Shown: in pieces, positions 21,861 to 31,297 of the stretch
How positions within the stretch are numbered: position 1 is the first letter of the stretch
Layout of the letters: each line of letters starts with the position of its first letter
Source: Clostridia bacterium
GTDB taxonomy: Bacteria; Bacillota; Clostridia; Lachnospirales; Cellulosilyticaceae
DNA: 64,000 nucleotides
Assembly: GCA_029239755.1 (NCBI GenBank)
Contig: JARBUI010000007.1
Coordinates: 82,040 to 146,039 of the forward strand
Direction: 5' to 3'
The notes under the pieces: generated by a model
What the model saw: only the letters and a program-made list of their open reading frames with translations
What the model was told of the DNA's origin: nothing
Database searches by the model: none
Program-made: the position numbers and the translations under genes

Positions 21861-22428
21861 TTCTTTTCGCTCCTTCCCAAACCTTTTTTAATTTTATAAG
21901 TGCCCTTGAAACCCTTTTATCTATCGTATTTACTTTTATCCCCATCACTTCACTAATAGCTTTTGAAGGCTGCTGAAAAAAGTATCTGCGTATTAATATT
22001 TCACTGTCTGGTTCACCTAATGCCTTAATTTCCTCAATCAGGATACGTCTTTGCTCTTTATCACTATAGATCTTTTCATTATCCATGTTTAGGTCTGCAA
22101 ACTCTAATTCATTAACCGTTTCCAGTGAAACTACTTTACTATTTTGTTTATAATGTCTGCGATAAATATCAATTGCTTTCCTTTTTGCAATAAGAGCTAA
22201 AAAAGCTTTTAGTGATCCTTTATTAAGATCTATTTTTGTTCTGTTTTTATAAACTTCGTAAAATACATCACTAACACATTCTTCAACGTCTTCCCTACTA
22301 CAAATCGTGGCAATCTTACTATGTACAATGGTATACACAAGACCCATATAAGTATCCATCATAAGTTCCAGTCCTTTATCCTGCGCGCGATGTAAAAGAT
22401 CCAAAATCTCATCATCTGTAGCCACCAT
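21850..22428 (-). CDS. ECF-type RNA polymerase sigma-70 family factor
   Basis: Region 2 (EDVEECVSDVFYEVYKNRTKID...LIAKRKAIDIYRR) and region 4 (ISEVMGIKVNTIDKRVSRALIKLKK). Confidence 0.88.
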   Translation of the reverse strand: MVATDDEILDLLHRAQDKGLELMMDTYMGLVYTIVHSKIATICSREDVEECVSDVFYEVYKNRTKIDLNKGSLKAFLALIAKRKAIDIYRRHYKQNSKVVSLETVNELEFADLNMDNEKIYSDKEQRRILIEEIKALGEPDSEILIRRYFFQQPSKAISEVMGIKVNTIDKRVSRALIKLKKVWEGAKRSGN

Positions 22429-22573
22429 TTCACCCGCCTTCTTGTAACCTTGCCCTATCCTTCTAAATCTATATTCGTAGACTCTTTTAGGAATCTGACA
22501 TACTTTCTTATATTATATATTATTTTTTATTTTTATCTTAACTTACTTGTTTAATTTTAATACATTGACTTAA

Positions 22574-22613
22574 AAGGTGATTATAGTTTTATGAATTCAA
22601 AACTATAATCACC
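22574..22613 (-). terminator. Rho-independent terminator-like hairpin
   Basis: aggtgattatagtttt-atgaattc-aaaactataatcacct, between the sigma and MCP genes. Confidence 0.7.
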
Positions 22614-22644
22614 TCTATTTTCTTTACTATTTTATTTTGTATGT

Positions 22645-24114
22645 TTATGCTCTTAATATCTCCTCTCCTGCCTTAGACTTTATTTCAATAGCTCTAGTGA
22701 TCTTATCTATATAATCAAATATTTGCTTTGATAGTCCTTCTGCTTGCAAGTAAAGGCTATTAGCCTCTCTAGTGTTCTTCATGTTAATTGCCTTTATTAC
22801 CTTTTCACCCATATTATGTAATGCGTGATGTACTGAATCAATAGCTGACCACTCTTTAGTGATATCAGGGTGAGTTACACTAATAGAATGATAAAAATGT
22901 CCAAAAGCACATCTTTTTGAATTAGTTTGAATAGGATATGTCCTCATTTCATCTACCATTCGTTTTAAGTTTATCATCCAATTACGGTGGGCTTCTTTTG
23001 CCTTTGTAAGGTTACTTAGTAAATCATCATTTGTAATTGCATTCATCCCACCATTTAAAGCCATTATCATATCTCTTACAATGCTACTCAGTTCTTCATC
23101 GACTATAGTTATTTGCTTAGCATTCTCAGCACTTTGAGTCGCATCAGCATGAATACTCTGGGTCATATAGCTTAACTTCTCTGCATCTTGAGCTGAAGAG
23201 TTCATAGCTTCATTGATTTGTTTTGCTGATTCTTTTATGTCTCTCATTGATTCAGATATTTTATCAACATCTTTGATAGTATCTTTTAGCATGGATACAT
23301 TTTCTTTTATTGTCCCTGATATGATGTCAAGTTTTGAATTCATATTAGTAGTAGAGTGCATTGTGTTATTCAGACTCTCTCTCCCCCTATTGGCTGCTTG
23401 ATGAATATTGTTTACAAAGTTTCTCATATCACCTAGGTTAGTTTTAGTCCCATCTGCAAGTTTTCTAATTTCTTCAGCTACAACTGCAAAGCCTCTTCCA
23501 TATTCTCCTGCCCTGGCAGCTTCAATTGAGGCATTGAGCGCGAGCAAATTTGTCTGCTCTGCTATAGCTTCAACGCCACTTACTATTTCATTCACCTTAA
23601 CTGCCATGTCAACTAACTGCTTTATTTGCTCACTCATTAGGGTTGTATCTTTAACAACATTTTCTTTTAATAGGTTAATTTCATTTAATTGAATCATACT
23701 CTTATCATTCTTTTCAACTAAAGCCTTAGAAGACTTCGCAAGCCCATTCATGGTATCAGAGGTGTAATTTATTGTTTCATTGACCTGACTCATACTTGCG
23801 GTAATTTCCTCTACTATAGCTAGGTTAGATTCACTTAAAGTTGACATGTCTTTTGCAAAATCAATCAATTTATAAGAAGAATACTTCATTCTTACATCAA
23901 AGTCACTTAAAGATGATATGATGCCTAGCATTTTTCTAGCACTAACAGACATTTTCTTTTCACTTGCTAAAAGGTTATCAAAATGCCTGAGCAATGTTTT
24001 ATGAATGGGATAATCTACCTTAGGGCTATCAACAACCTTTCCGTTTAACCTATCTTCAACGCTTTTAATGATACAAACAGCTTCATCACAAGGTGCTTTT
24101 TTAAACCATTTCAT
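22645..24114 (-). CDS. Cytoplasmic methyl-accepting chemotaxis protein with C-terminal CZB (zinc-binding) domain
   Basis: [36 protein letters not shown]-terminal [10 protein letters not shown]...CAFGHFYHS...[19 protein letters not shown] matches the CZB H/C/H/H layout; no TM. Confidence 0.88.
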   Translation of the reverse strand: MKWFKKAPCDEAVCIIKSVEDRLNGKVVDSPKVDYPIHKTLLRHFDNLLASEKKMSVSARKMLGIISSLSDFDVRMKYSSYKLIDFAKDMSTLSESNLAIVEEITASMSQVNETINYTSDTMNGLAKSSKALVEKNDKSMIQLNEINLLKENVVKDTTLMSEQIKQLVDMAVKVNEIVSGVEAIAEQTNLLALNASIEAARAGEYGRGFAVVAEEIRKLADGTKTNLGDMRNFVNNIHQAANRGRESLNNTMHSTTNMNSKLDIISGTIKENVSMLKDTIKDVDKISESMRDIKESAKQINEAMNSSAQDAEKLSYMTQSIHADATQSAENAKQITIVDEELSSIVRDMIMALNGGMNAITNDDLLSNLTKAKEAHRNWMINLKRMVDEMRTYPIQTNSKRCAFGHFYHSISVTHPDITKEWSAIDSVHHALHNMGEKVIKAINMKNTREANSLYLQAEGLSKQIFDYIDKITRAIEIKSKAGEEILRA

Positions 24115-24328
24115 TATATCTATACCCCCTACACTATAATATTTTTTTAACTATATAAAAAAGGTTTAAAATAGTCCATTACTGTAACAGCAGGCCAAAG
24201 GGACCGTTTCTTTTAAATATGGCAACCTTGAAGGCTCGCTGCTGCCTAATATTCTACTCAATTATAAATATTACATATGTTTTATTCATATGCTTCATTC
24301 TTGATCACAAAAATTGCAAAATAAAAAT

Positions 24329-24363
24329 GTGTGGATCATACTTCCTATCTTACGATCCACACA
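24329..24363 (-). terminator. Terminator-like inverted repeat after the MFS gene
   Basis: tgtgtggatcata...tacgatccacaca. Confidence 0.6.
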
Positions 24364-24403
24364 TTAAATACATTTTAAGTTTTTATTTTATTTTTGAATA
24401 TTT

Positions 24404-25663
24404 TCATCCTCCAACAGACTCCGAAATGCCATCTTTAAGTGCAACATTACTCTTAAGAATAATACATAGAGCTGCTAAGAAAAGGCTTATATTTAGTATA
24501 AACGGATAAGCCTTGTTCATATCCGACAGCATGCCTGATATATATCCAAATGGTAATGAAAAAATAAGTATAACCGCATAAATAATAGATGTCATTCTCG
24601 ATCTTTCTTCGGGGCTTGCATTAAGTACAAGCATAGATTCACTTAATGGATCTACGAGTGCCATGGCACATGCCTCCAAAAATGTACTTACAACAAGCAG
24701 CATATACCCCCTCTCTGGGAGTGTTATGAGCAGCAATTGGCTGAATATAAAACATAGAAACCCTGTTATCATGGGTCTCTTCAGATTAAAAGCAGAAATT
24801 CTATGGGCGGTGGCAAAGAAAAATATAAGCATGATACTTGAACGGATAAATGGGAAAAAGGCTATATTTTCTACTGGGATACGTATTTTTTCTGTTACAA
24901 TGATACTCCAAAAAGTACTCGTAGTAGTTCTGCAGATCGTAATGATAAGTAAAACTACTATGGTATAATATAATTTGGGGGATCTTGAAATATGTGCTAA
25001 AACATTCCTATAATCTATAAGTATTTTACAGAGAGAAGTATTTTTAGTTTCTTCCATTCTAATTTTACCACGTTTAGTTTCCTCAGAAAAAATGTACACT
25101 ATAATGAACTTTATGGTCATCATAACAAAACTTAGTACAAATAACATTCTCATTGTTGTAACTAAAGAAAACTTGTTAATGAGAAATCCTGTAATAGGTG
25201 CTATAAAGGCCACTAAAAGACCTGAAATATAAACAAGTGACCACATATTAACAATATCCTTTTGCTCTGCATCTTCAACAAAAAGACATCCCCATGAAAT
25301 CATCGTAACACGCCACATAGCATTAATGACTGCAGCTACAATAAAATAGTAAATATTCTGAGCCGCTGCCCAAATAAGGCAAGGAACACTCCACGAAAGT
25401 ATATCAAAAATAAAGGTGGTAGCCTTTCTGCCTAACTTATCATTAACAGCACCTCCGAGAAGCGAGAAAATAATTTGAAACAACGTACTGATACTTACAA
25501 TCATACCAATCTGTGTGTCTGTTACTCCCAGCGTTATCATATATACAGAAACATAGGGCATATAAAGATTATAAGGAATACCCCATAAGGGTTCTGGATA
25601 TAAACATGCTCTCGGGTTCCCTCGAAGATTTATAAGGGTTGCTATCAGGGGATGATTTTTCAT
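24404..25663 (-). CDS. MFS transporter
   Basis: 12-TM-like protein; VSVYMITLGVTDTQIGMIVSISTLFQIIFSLLGGAVNDKLGRK MFS motif A. Confidence 0.88.
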   Translation of the reverse strand: MKNHPLIATLINLRGNPRACLYPEPLWGIPYNLYMPYVSVYMITLGVTDTQIGMIVSISTLFQIIFSLLGGAVNDKLGRKATTFIFDILSWSVPCLIWAAAQNIYYFIVAAVINAMWRVTMISWGCLFVEDAEQKDIVNMWSLVYISGLLVAFIAPITGFLINKFSLVTTMRMLFVLSFVMMTIKFIIVYIFSEETKRGKIRMEETKNTSLCKILIDYRNVLAHISRSPKLYYTIVVLLIITICRTTTSTFWSIIVTEKIRIPVENIAFFPFIRSSIMLIFFFATAHRISAFNLKRPMITGFLCFIFSQLLLITLPERGYMLLVVSTFLEACAMALVDPLSESMLVLNASPEERSRMTSIIYAVILIFSLPFGYISGMLSDMNKAYPFILNISLFLAALCIILKSNVALKDGISESVGG

Positions 25664-25774
25664 AAAAAACCTCTTCTCTATCTAATCAATAGTTATATTA
25701 TACTTGAGATAAATAGCAAACACAATTTTATTGTTCATATTAATATCTATTTAAAGTTATAACTTTTTGCTTAG

Positions 25775-27241
25775 CTAACGAAGTAATTCTTTGCCAGAAA
25801 TACCAGGTTCCGTCATAGATATAGTATCTAGAATACAAGTCAGCTCTTTTTCATTTAACAATCCTTCTTTTAAAATAAGTTCTCTAATCGATCCCCCTGT
25901 TTTAATGGCATTTTTAGCTAACGTCGCTGCCTTTTGATAGCCTACATGTGGGCATAGTGCCGTGATAATTCCCACACTATTCTCCACAAGATCTCGGCAT
26001 CTCTCTCTATTAGCGGTAATCCCGGTCACACAATTATCTACAAAAGTATTAACAGCATAGGTAAGGGTATCAATAGATTGGAAAAGACAGTAAAAAATGA
26101 TAGGCTCAAAAGCATTAAGTTCTAGTTGTCCAGCCTCTGCTGCCATTGTAATAGTAAGATCATTTCCAATAATATTGAAGGCTACTTGGTTTACTACCTC
26201 AGGTATCACAGGATTCACTTTACCAGGCATGATGGAAGATCCATTTTGCTTGGGTGGCAAATTAATTTCCCCAAAACCAGTTCTAGGCCCCGAAGACATA
26301 AGTCTTAAATCATTTGATATTTTAGATAAGGTTACAGCTGAGGCCTTAACAGCACCGGATACAGCTACAAAAGAATCTACATTTTGTGTAGCATCAATAA
26401 GATCAAAAGCCTGTACGAGTCCCATCCCTGTAATTTTATCTAGGTTAGGAACAACGCGCTTTAAATATTGTTCATCTGCATTAAGTCCTGTACCTACTGC
26501 TGTTCCGCCAAGATTAAGCGAACGCATTTCATCCTTTGCTTTTTCCATGCGATGAATATCTCTGTTAATAGCTGCCGCGTAGGCCTTAAACTCCTGCCCT
26601 AGCCGAATAGGGACAGCATCTTGCATTTGTGTTCTTCCCATCTTGATGACATCATTAAACTCTTCTGCCTTTTCACATAATGCATGATACAATCGTCTAA
26701 GTTCTACTTGAGCGTTTTCTAACAGCTTAAGTGCTGTCATCTTACCCGCTGTTGGGATTACATCGTTAGTAGACTGTCCATAATTGACATGATCATTAGG
26801 ATTGACTATAGAATAGTCCCCTTTTATGCCTCCCAAGAGTTCAATGGCACGATTAGCTATAACTTCATTTGCATTCATGTTAAGTGAAGTCCCAGCCCCC
26901 CCTTGAATGGGGTCAACAATAAAATACTGATGGAGCTTTCCACCTATAATTTCATCGCAAGCTTTTACAATAGCATCTGCAATTTTTTTATCAAGCAGTC
27001 CCACCTCATAATTTGTAATGGCTGCTGCTTTTTTAATCTGCGCTAAGCTATTTATAATTTCACTATGCATTTCAAGTCCAGTAATGCGGAAATTTTCTGC
27101 TGCTCTTAGAGACTGCACGCCATAATAGACATCTTTTAAGACATCCTTCGTACCTATTGAATCCTTCTCTAAACGATAATCTTCTTGTGAATACTCTTTT
27201 TCAAGTTTTTCCTTATTCATAGCCTCTTCACTCCCGGTCAA
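25775..27241 (-). CDS. aspA: Aspartate ammonia-lyase
   Basis: Fumarase/aspartase signature GSSIMPGKVNP; RTQMQDAVPIRLGQEF; full-length. Confidence 0.95.
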   Translation of the reverse strand: MTGSEEAMNKEKLEKEYSQEDYRLEKDSIGTKDVLKDVYYGVQSLRAAENFRITGLEMHSEIINSLAQIKKAAAITNYEVGLLDKKIADAIVKACDEIIGGKLHQYFIVDPIQGGAGTSLNMNANEVIANRAIELLGGIKGDYSIVNPNDHVNYGQSTNDVIPTAGKMTALKLLENAQVELRRLYHALCEKAEEFNDVIKMGRTQMQDAVPIRLGQEFKAYAAAINRDIHRMEKAKDEMRSLNLGGTAVGTGLNADEQYLKRVVPNLDKITGMGLVQAFDLIDATQNVDSFVAVSGAVKASAVTLSKISNDLRLMSSGPRTGFGEINLPPKQNGSSIMPGKVNPVIPEVVNQVAFNIIGNDLTITMAAEAGQLELNAFEPIIFYCLFQSIDTLTYAVNTFVDNCVTGITANRERCRDLVENSVGIITALCPHVGYQKAATLAKNAIKTGGSIRELILKEGLLNEKELTCILDTISMTEPGISGKELLR

Positions 27242-27254
27242 ATAATTTGTTACG

Positions 27255-28571
27255 CTATTTATGCGTTACACACTTTATAAACGCTGCCCGGTAAACTTCT
27301 GCAGCCTTCATCATATCATCAATTGCTACACGTTCATTAGGCTGATGCTCACTTGTAGGACTAGCAGGTAAGTTTGCGCCAAATGCCACACAGTTATCAA
27401 AAGCTCTTGCATAAGTTGCTCCTGCTGAAATATAAGGTTGTGAGATAATATCCCCTGTTATTTCACGATAAGCATTAAGCAGCTGTGTTACGAGTTCACT
27501 TCCTAACGGTACGTGAATAGGTTTTAGCCAGTCATATTCTTCTACTATGAGATGATATTTTGAGGCAACTTCTCTAATGATATTTAAAACAGTTTCTTTT
27601 TTTTGTCCTACTGGCAGCCTCAGGTCTACACTGAAAACTGTACCATCTTTATTCGCATTCATCTTACTAAGATTAACAGTTACAGGTCCTGAAAAATCCG
27701 AAAGATCCTGAGCCGTAAATCCTTCAAACTTAAATTGGTTATTTAAAATGTCACACGCAAATTGTATGGCATAATCTACATAGCCAGCTTCATAAAGCGC
27801 CTCCAAAAGATGTAGGTTAGCACTTATCCCTTTCCATGGATTTTTAGCATGAGCTGTCAAACCTGTTACTACAATCTCATCATCTTCCACATGATAAGAA
27901 AATCCCCTTTTCACCAGGGCTTCCTCAATCTTCATCTCCCTACGGCACCTTGCAAAAGCGGAAACGGCATTAAAACTATCTCCCCCATAGTAGTGATATG
28001 CTGGCGTACTAGCATCCTTTATCAAAATTTGAAGCAGTCCTTTTTCAGCATATGTAAGAGGGAACGTAGAATCTGGTGTGAATCCACTTTTAGGTGCTTC
28101 CTCTCTTTTTGTATATTCGCTCATACAACGCCATAAAGTTTCTTCATCTGTTCCAAAAATAAAACGCACACGTTTATTCAGGAGGTAGCCATCATCAATA
28201 AGTGACTTGAGTGCATAGGCTGCAAGGACAATAGGTCCCTTGTCATCCTGTACCCCTCTGCCACAAATACATCCCTCTTTAATGATAGGTACAAATGGAT
28301 TATGTTCCCATCCATCTTCTTCTCTGGCACTAACTACATCGATATGTCCAAGCACCCCAAAAAGTTCTCCCTCTCCTAGTTCAGCATAACCATAAGCTCC
28401 ATCTTCTGCCTTATAAGTATGAAATCCAAGCTTATGCATCATCCCTAAGGCCACGTCCAAACATCTGTCTATCGGCTCACCAAAAAGATATGAATTGCTT
28501 TCTTCATAAACAGAAGGAATGGCTACTAGTCTACATATATTTTCAATTATTTCATTACGATATCTCTCCAT
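27255..28571 (-). CDS. M20 family (Sapep-type) dipeptidase
   Basis: FGVLGHIDVVSA, GRGVQDDKGPIVLAAYAL, FGTDEETLW metal-site motifs. Confidence 0.9.
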   Translation of the reverse strand: MERYRNEIIENICRLVAIPSVYEESNSYLFGEPIDRCLDVALGMMHKLGFHTYKAEDGAYGYAELGEGELFGVLGHIDVVSAREEDGWEHNPFVPIIKEGCICGRGVQDDKGPIVLAAYALKSLIDDGYLLNKRVRFIFGTDEETLWRCMSEYTKREEAPKSGFTPDSTFPLTYAEKGLLQILIKDASTPAYHYYGGDSFNAVSAFARCRREMKIEEALVKRGFSYHVEDDEIVVTGLTAHAKNPWKGISANLHLLEALYEAGYVDYAIQFACDILNNQFKFEGFTAQDLSDFSGPVTVNLSKMNANKDGTVFSVDLRLPVGQKKETVLNIIREVASKYHLIVEEYDWLKPIHVPLGSELVTQLLNAYREITGDIISQPYISAGATYARAFDNCVAFGANLPASPTSEHQPNERVAIDDMMKAAEVYRAAFIKCVTHK

Positions 28572-28600
28572 TATTCAGCCTCACTTTAGAAAAATTTAAA

Positions 28601-28630
28601 ATGGCAGGCGGGTCTTAGCACGCCTGCCAT
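28601..28630 (-). terminator. Hairpin between yfcC-like and dipeptidase genes
   Basis: atggcaggcg-ggtcttagca-cgcctgccat. Confidence 0.65.
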
Positions 28631-28647
28631 CTCATTATTAAGTTATA

Positions 28648-30396
28648 TTAAATTGGAAGAAATACACCTACACTTAATAAAATCATAGTTGCCACAAATA
28701 TAATGAGTAACAACTTGGACATAAACTTCCATAACTGTCCGTAACTTATTCCAGCCAGAGCAATAGCTCCCATTACTGTTCCGCTTGTAGGTGATACTAA
28801 GTTAACTAAACCACTTGCTGATTGATAAGCTGTAATAGCTAAGGCCTGACCATGAGATCCTACCATGTTGGCATTTTCAAAAACGCCGCTGGCGAGTCCG
28901 CCAATAATCGGCATTGTCGCGTTAGCAAGGCCAGATGTAGATGGAATAAGGAAAGAAAGTGGAATATTAAATAAGTAAGCAAGGTTTGTAAAGATAACAG
29001 GACTCGTATTACGCAGTGCTATCTCTCCAGCACGAAGAATAGTGGCATCCATACCGCCTGACTCCATAACAACTTTAATTCCTCTAGATAATCCAACAAT
29101 CAACGCTACAGAAACTAAATCCTTTACACCACCCATAAAAGTTCTAACAAGCTCTTTTTCTTTCATACCAGAAACAAATCCTATTACAACAGACATAAAA
29201 AGGAACCAAACAGATAATTGACCAAAGTACCAGTCTCCGAGTGCCGCACTATGAGTAAGTGCACTGTCATAGTTATTCCAATAAGAACCTGCACCATTAG
29301 GCTGAAGACCAAAGATACGGCTCGCTTTAGCTGTTGCATTATAAATATTATCAAAAATCATAATGTCAAATTTGAAAGCCCAAGGTACAACCCCTATAAT
29401 CATAACAATAAAGGTTATTGCAAATAAAATCATTACAATTTTGCGCCTTGTTGTAAATGGAACTATTTCGTCACCATTTTTTACTAAATTATCTGGAATA
29501 GCTACTCCTCTCATGATAGAAAGATTTGGATTGGCTTTAACCTTTTTGGCATAGCTCATCACATACCATACCCCTATACCGTAGAAAACAAGCCACATAA
29601 TAAAACGGAGTACAATCCCTTCTCCTAACCCAATGCCTACAACGCCACTAGCAACGCCTGTTGCAAAAGGATTAGTTGTAGAGGCTAGAACGCCAAGCCC
29701 AGCCGACACTAATATGACACTAAAGCCGGTCATAAGGTCAAACCCTGCAGCTAAAAATACAGCAATAATAATAGGATAAAAGGCTATTGTCTCTTCACAC
29801 ATACCATAGGTTGTTCCCCCGATAGCAAAGATTGCCATCAAAATAGGAATAAGATAAATTTCTTTCCCCTTCATTCTTCTTATAAGTGCACCAATAGTAG
29901 CATCCAGCGCTCCTGTTTTCATGAGAATGCCTATAAAGCCACCTATGATTAAAATAAATAGGGCTACATCTTTAGCCTGGAAAAAGCCCTCTATAGGTGC
30001 AGCAATGATATTCCACATGCCTTGTTTAGCAGGAATATTTTTACTTGATTTGCTCACACCACTATCGCCTGTTTCAAGATAAGATACCATTCTCTCAGGA
30101 AGTGCCTCTACAAACTCAGGTTTTAAATCAGGATTTTCTGAAAGTACTACCTGGGTAAGTTCATTAGCATAAGCCTGGCGTAATTCACCCGCATTATCGC
30201 CACCCATTTCAATCTCAAACAAACGGTCCCTATCGAGAGGTACATGTACTAATGCGGACACAGCAGCATCCCCTTCACCAACCGTTACCTTAACATACTT
30301 ACTAGCCGGAATAATCCAAGTAAGTACTGCCACGATTACCGTAATCCAAACCAAAATGGTAAACGCTGACGGCATTTTCATTTTACTTTTCATCAT
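28648..30396 (-). CDS. YfcC-family (C4-dicarboxylate carrier-like) membrane transporter
   Basis: MPSAFTILVWITVIVAVLTWIIPASKY; LIPSTSGLANATMPIIGGLA; multi-TM. Confidence 0.9.
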   Translation of the reverse strand: MMKSKMKMPSAFTILVWITVIVAVLTWIIPASKYVKVTVGEGDAAVSALVHVPLDRDRLFEIEMGGDNAGELRQAYANELTQVVLSENPDLKPEFVEALPERMVSYLETGDSGVSKSSKNIPAKQGMWNIIAAPIEGFFQAKDVALFILIIGGFIGILMKTGALDATIGALIRRMKGKEIYLIPILMAIFAIGGTTYGMCEETIAFYPIIIAVFLAAGFDLMTGFSVILVSAGLGVLASTTNPFATGVASGVVGIGLGEGIVLRFIMWLVFYGIGVWYVMSYAKKVKANPNLSIMRGVAIPDNLVKNGDEIVPFTTRRKIVMILFAITFIVMIIGVVPWAFKFDIMIFDNIYNATAKASRIFGLQPNGAGSYWNNYDSALTHSAALGDWYFGQLSVWFLFMSVVIGFVSGMKEKELVRTFMGGVKDLVSVALIVGLSRGIKVVMESGGMDATILRAGEIALRNTSPVIFTNLAYLFNIPLSFLIPSTSGLANATMPIIGGLASGVFENANMVGSHGQALAITAYQSASGLVNLVSPTSGTVMGAIALAGISYGQLWKFMSKLLLIIFVATMILLSVGVFLPI

Positions 30397-30499
30397 AAAC
30401 TTTCCCCCTTGATTAATTATTTTTTCGTCACTTATATATAATTACATTTTACACTCTGAAGTGGTAAAGAACCGATACTTTCAAACTAAAAAAACACCC

Positions 30500-31297
30500 C
30501 TACAGGTGCTTTTTTAAATATTTTTTAATTTTTATAAGTGTATTTTCACCCCAAGAATACTCAAACATGTATTCTCCATGAAATCTTTTAATAAACATCT
30601 CATTGCCTTCTAACAGCTGGTAATAATCACAGATGAATTCTGCTTTATGGACATAACAACTCCCTCTGTTAGATACAAAAAAATGAATATTGTAGGCATT
30701 TAACGTTTTATTTAAATGATTAACAGCTTTACGATAGAGTTGTTTCACATTTTCATCATAGGGACGCTCCGGCCAAAGCAAATCAATAATTGTATCCATT
30801 GATACAATGCTGCCCTGACGATCAATAAGCACAGCTAGTAATTCTTTAGCCTTAGTATTACTAAAATAAATAGGCTTTTCATTTACAAAGACATCAAAAT
30901 GATCAAAGGTCTGGACAAAAACTTTTTGAGTCTCAGGGACTACATATCTTTTAGCTTTTTGCATCGCTTTAATAACTTCAGAAATTTCACTGGGTTTTAA
31001 AATATAGGAAACTGCATCCAAGCGAAATGCGTCCAAAGCATATTGTTCATATCCCGTCACAAAAACAACAGCTGTTTTTATTCCTCTACTTTGAATTTCT
31101 TTTGCAATATCAATACCACTTATTTGTGGCATTTCTACATCCAAAAATACCAAGTCTACTGGATGCTTACAAAGGTATTCTAAAGCAAACTGAGGATTCA
31201 TAAATGTTTCTACTACTTCTATTTCAGGTATTTGTTTGCATAGTCCATGCAAGTAATTCAAAGGTGCTTTTTCATCATCGACTAGAACCGTCCTCAT
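30500..31297 (-). CDS. Response regulator with SARP/winged-helix output domain
   Basis: Receiver (VDLVFLDVEMPQISGIDIAKEI) plus KAKELLAVLIDRQGSIVSMDTIIDLLWPERPYDENVKQLYRKAVNHLNKTL. Confidence 0.88.
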   Translation of the reverse strand: MRTVLVDDEKAPLNYLHGLCKQIPEIEVVETFMNPQFALEYLCKHPVDLVFLDVEMPQISGIDIAKEIQSRGIKTAVVFVTGYEQYALDAFRLDAVSYILKPSEISEVIKAMQKAKRYVVPETQKVFVQTFDHFDVFVNEKPIYFSNTKAKELLAVLIDRQGSIVSMDTIIDLLWPERPYDENVKQLYRKAVNHLNKTLNAYNIHFFVSNRGSCYVHKAEFICDYYQLLEGNEMFIKRFHGEYMFEYSWGENTLIKIKKYLKKHL

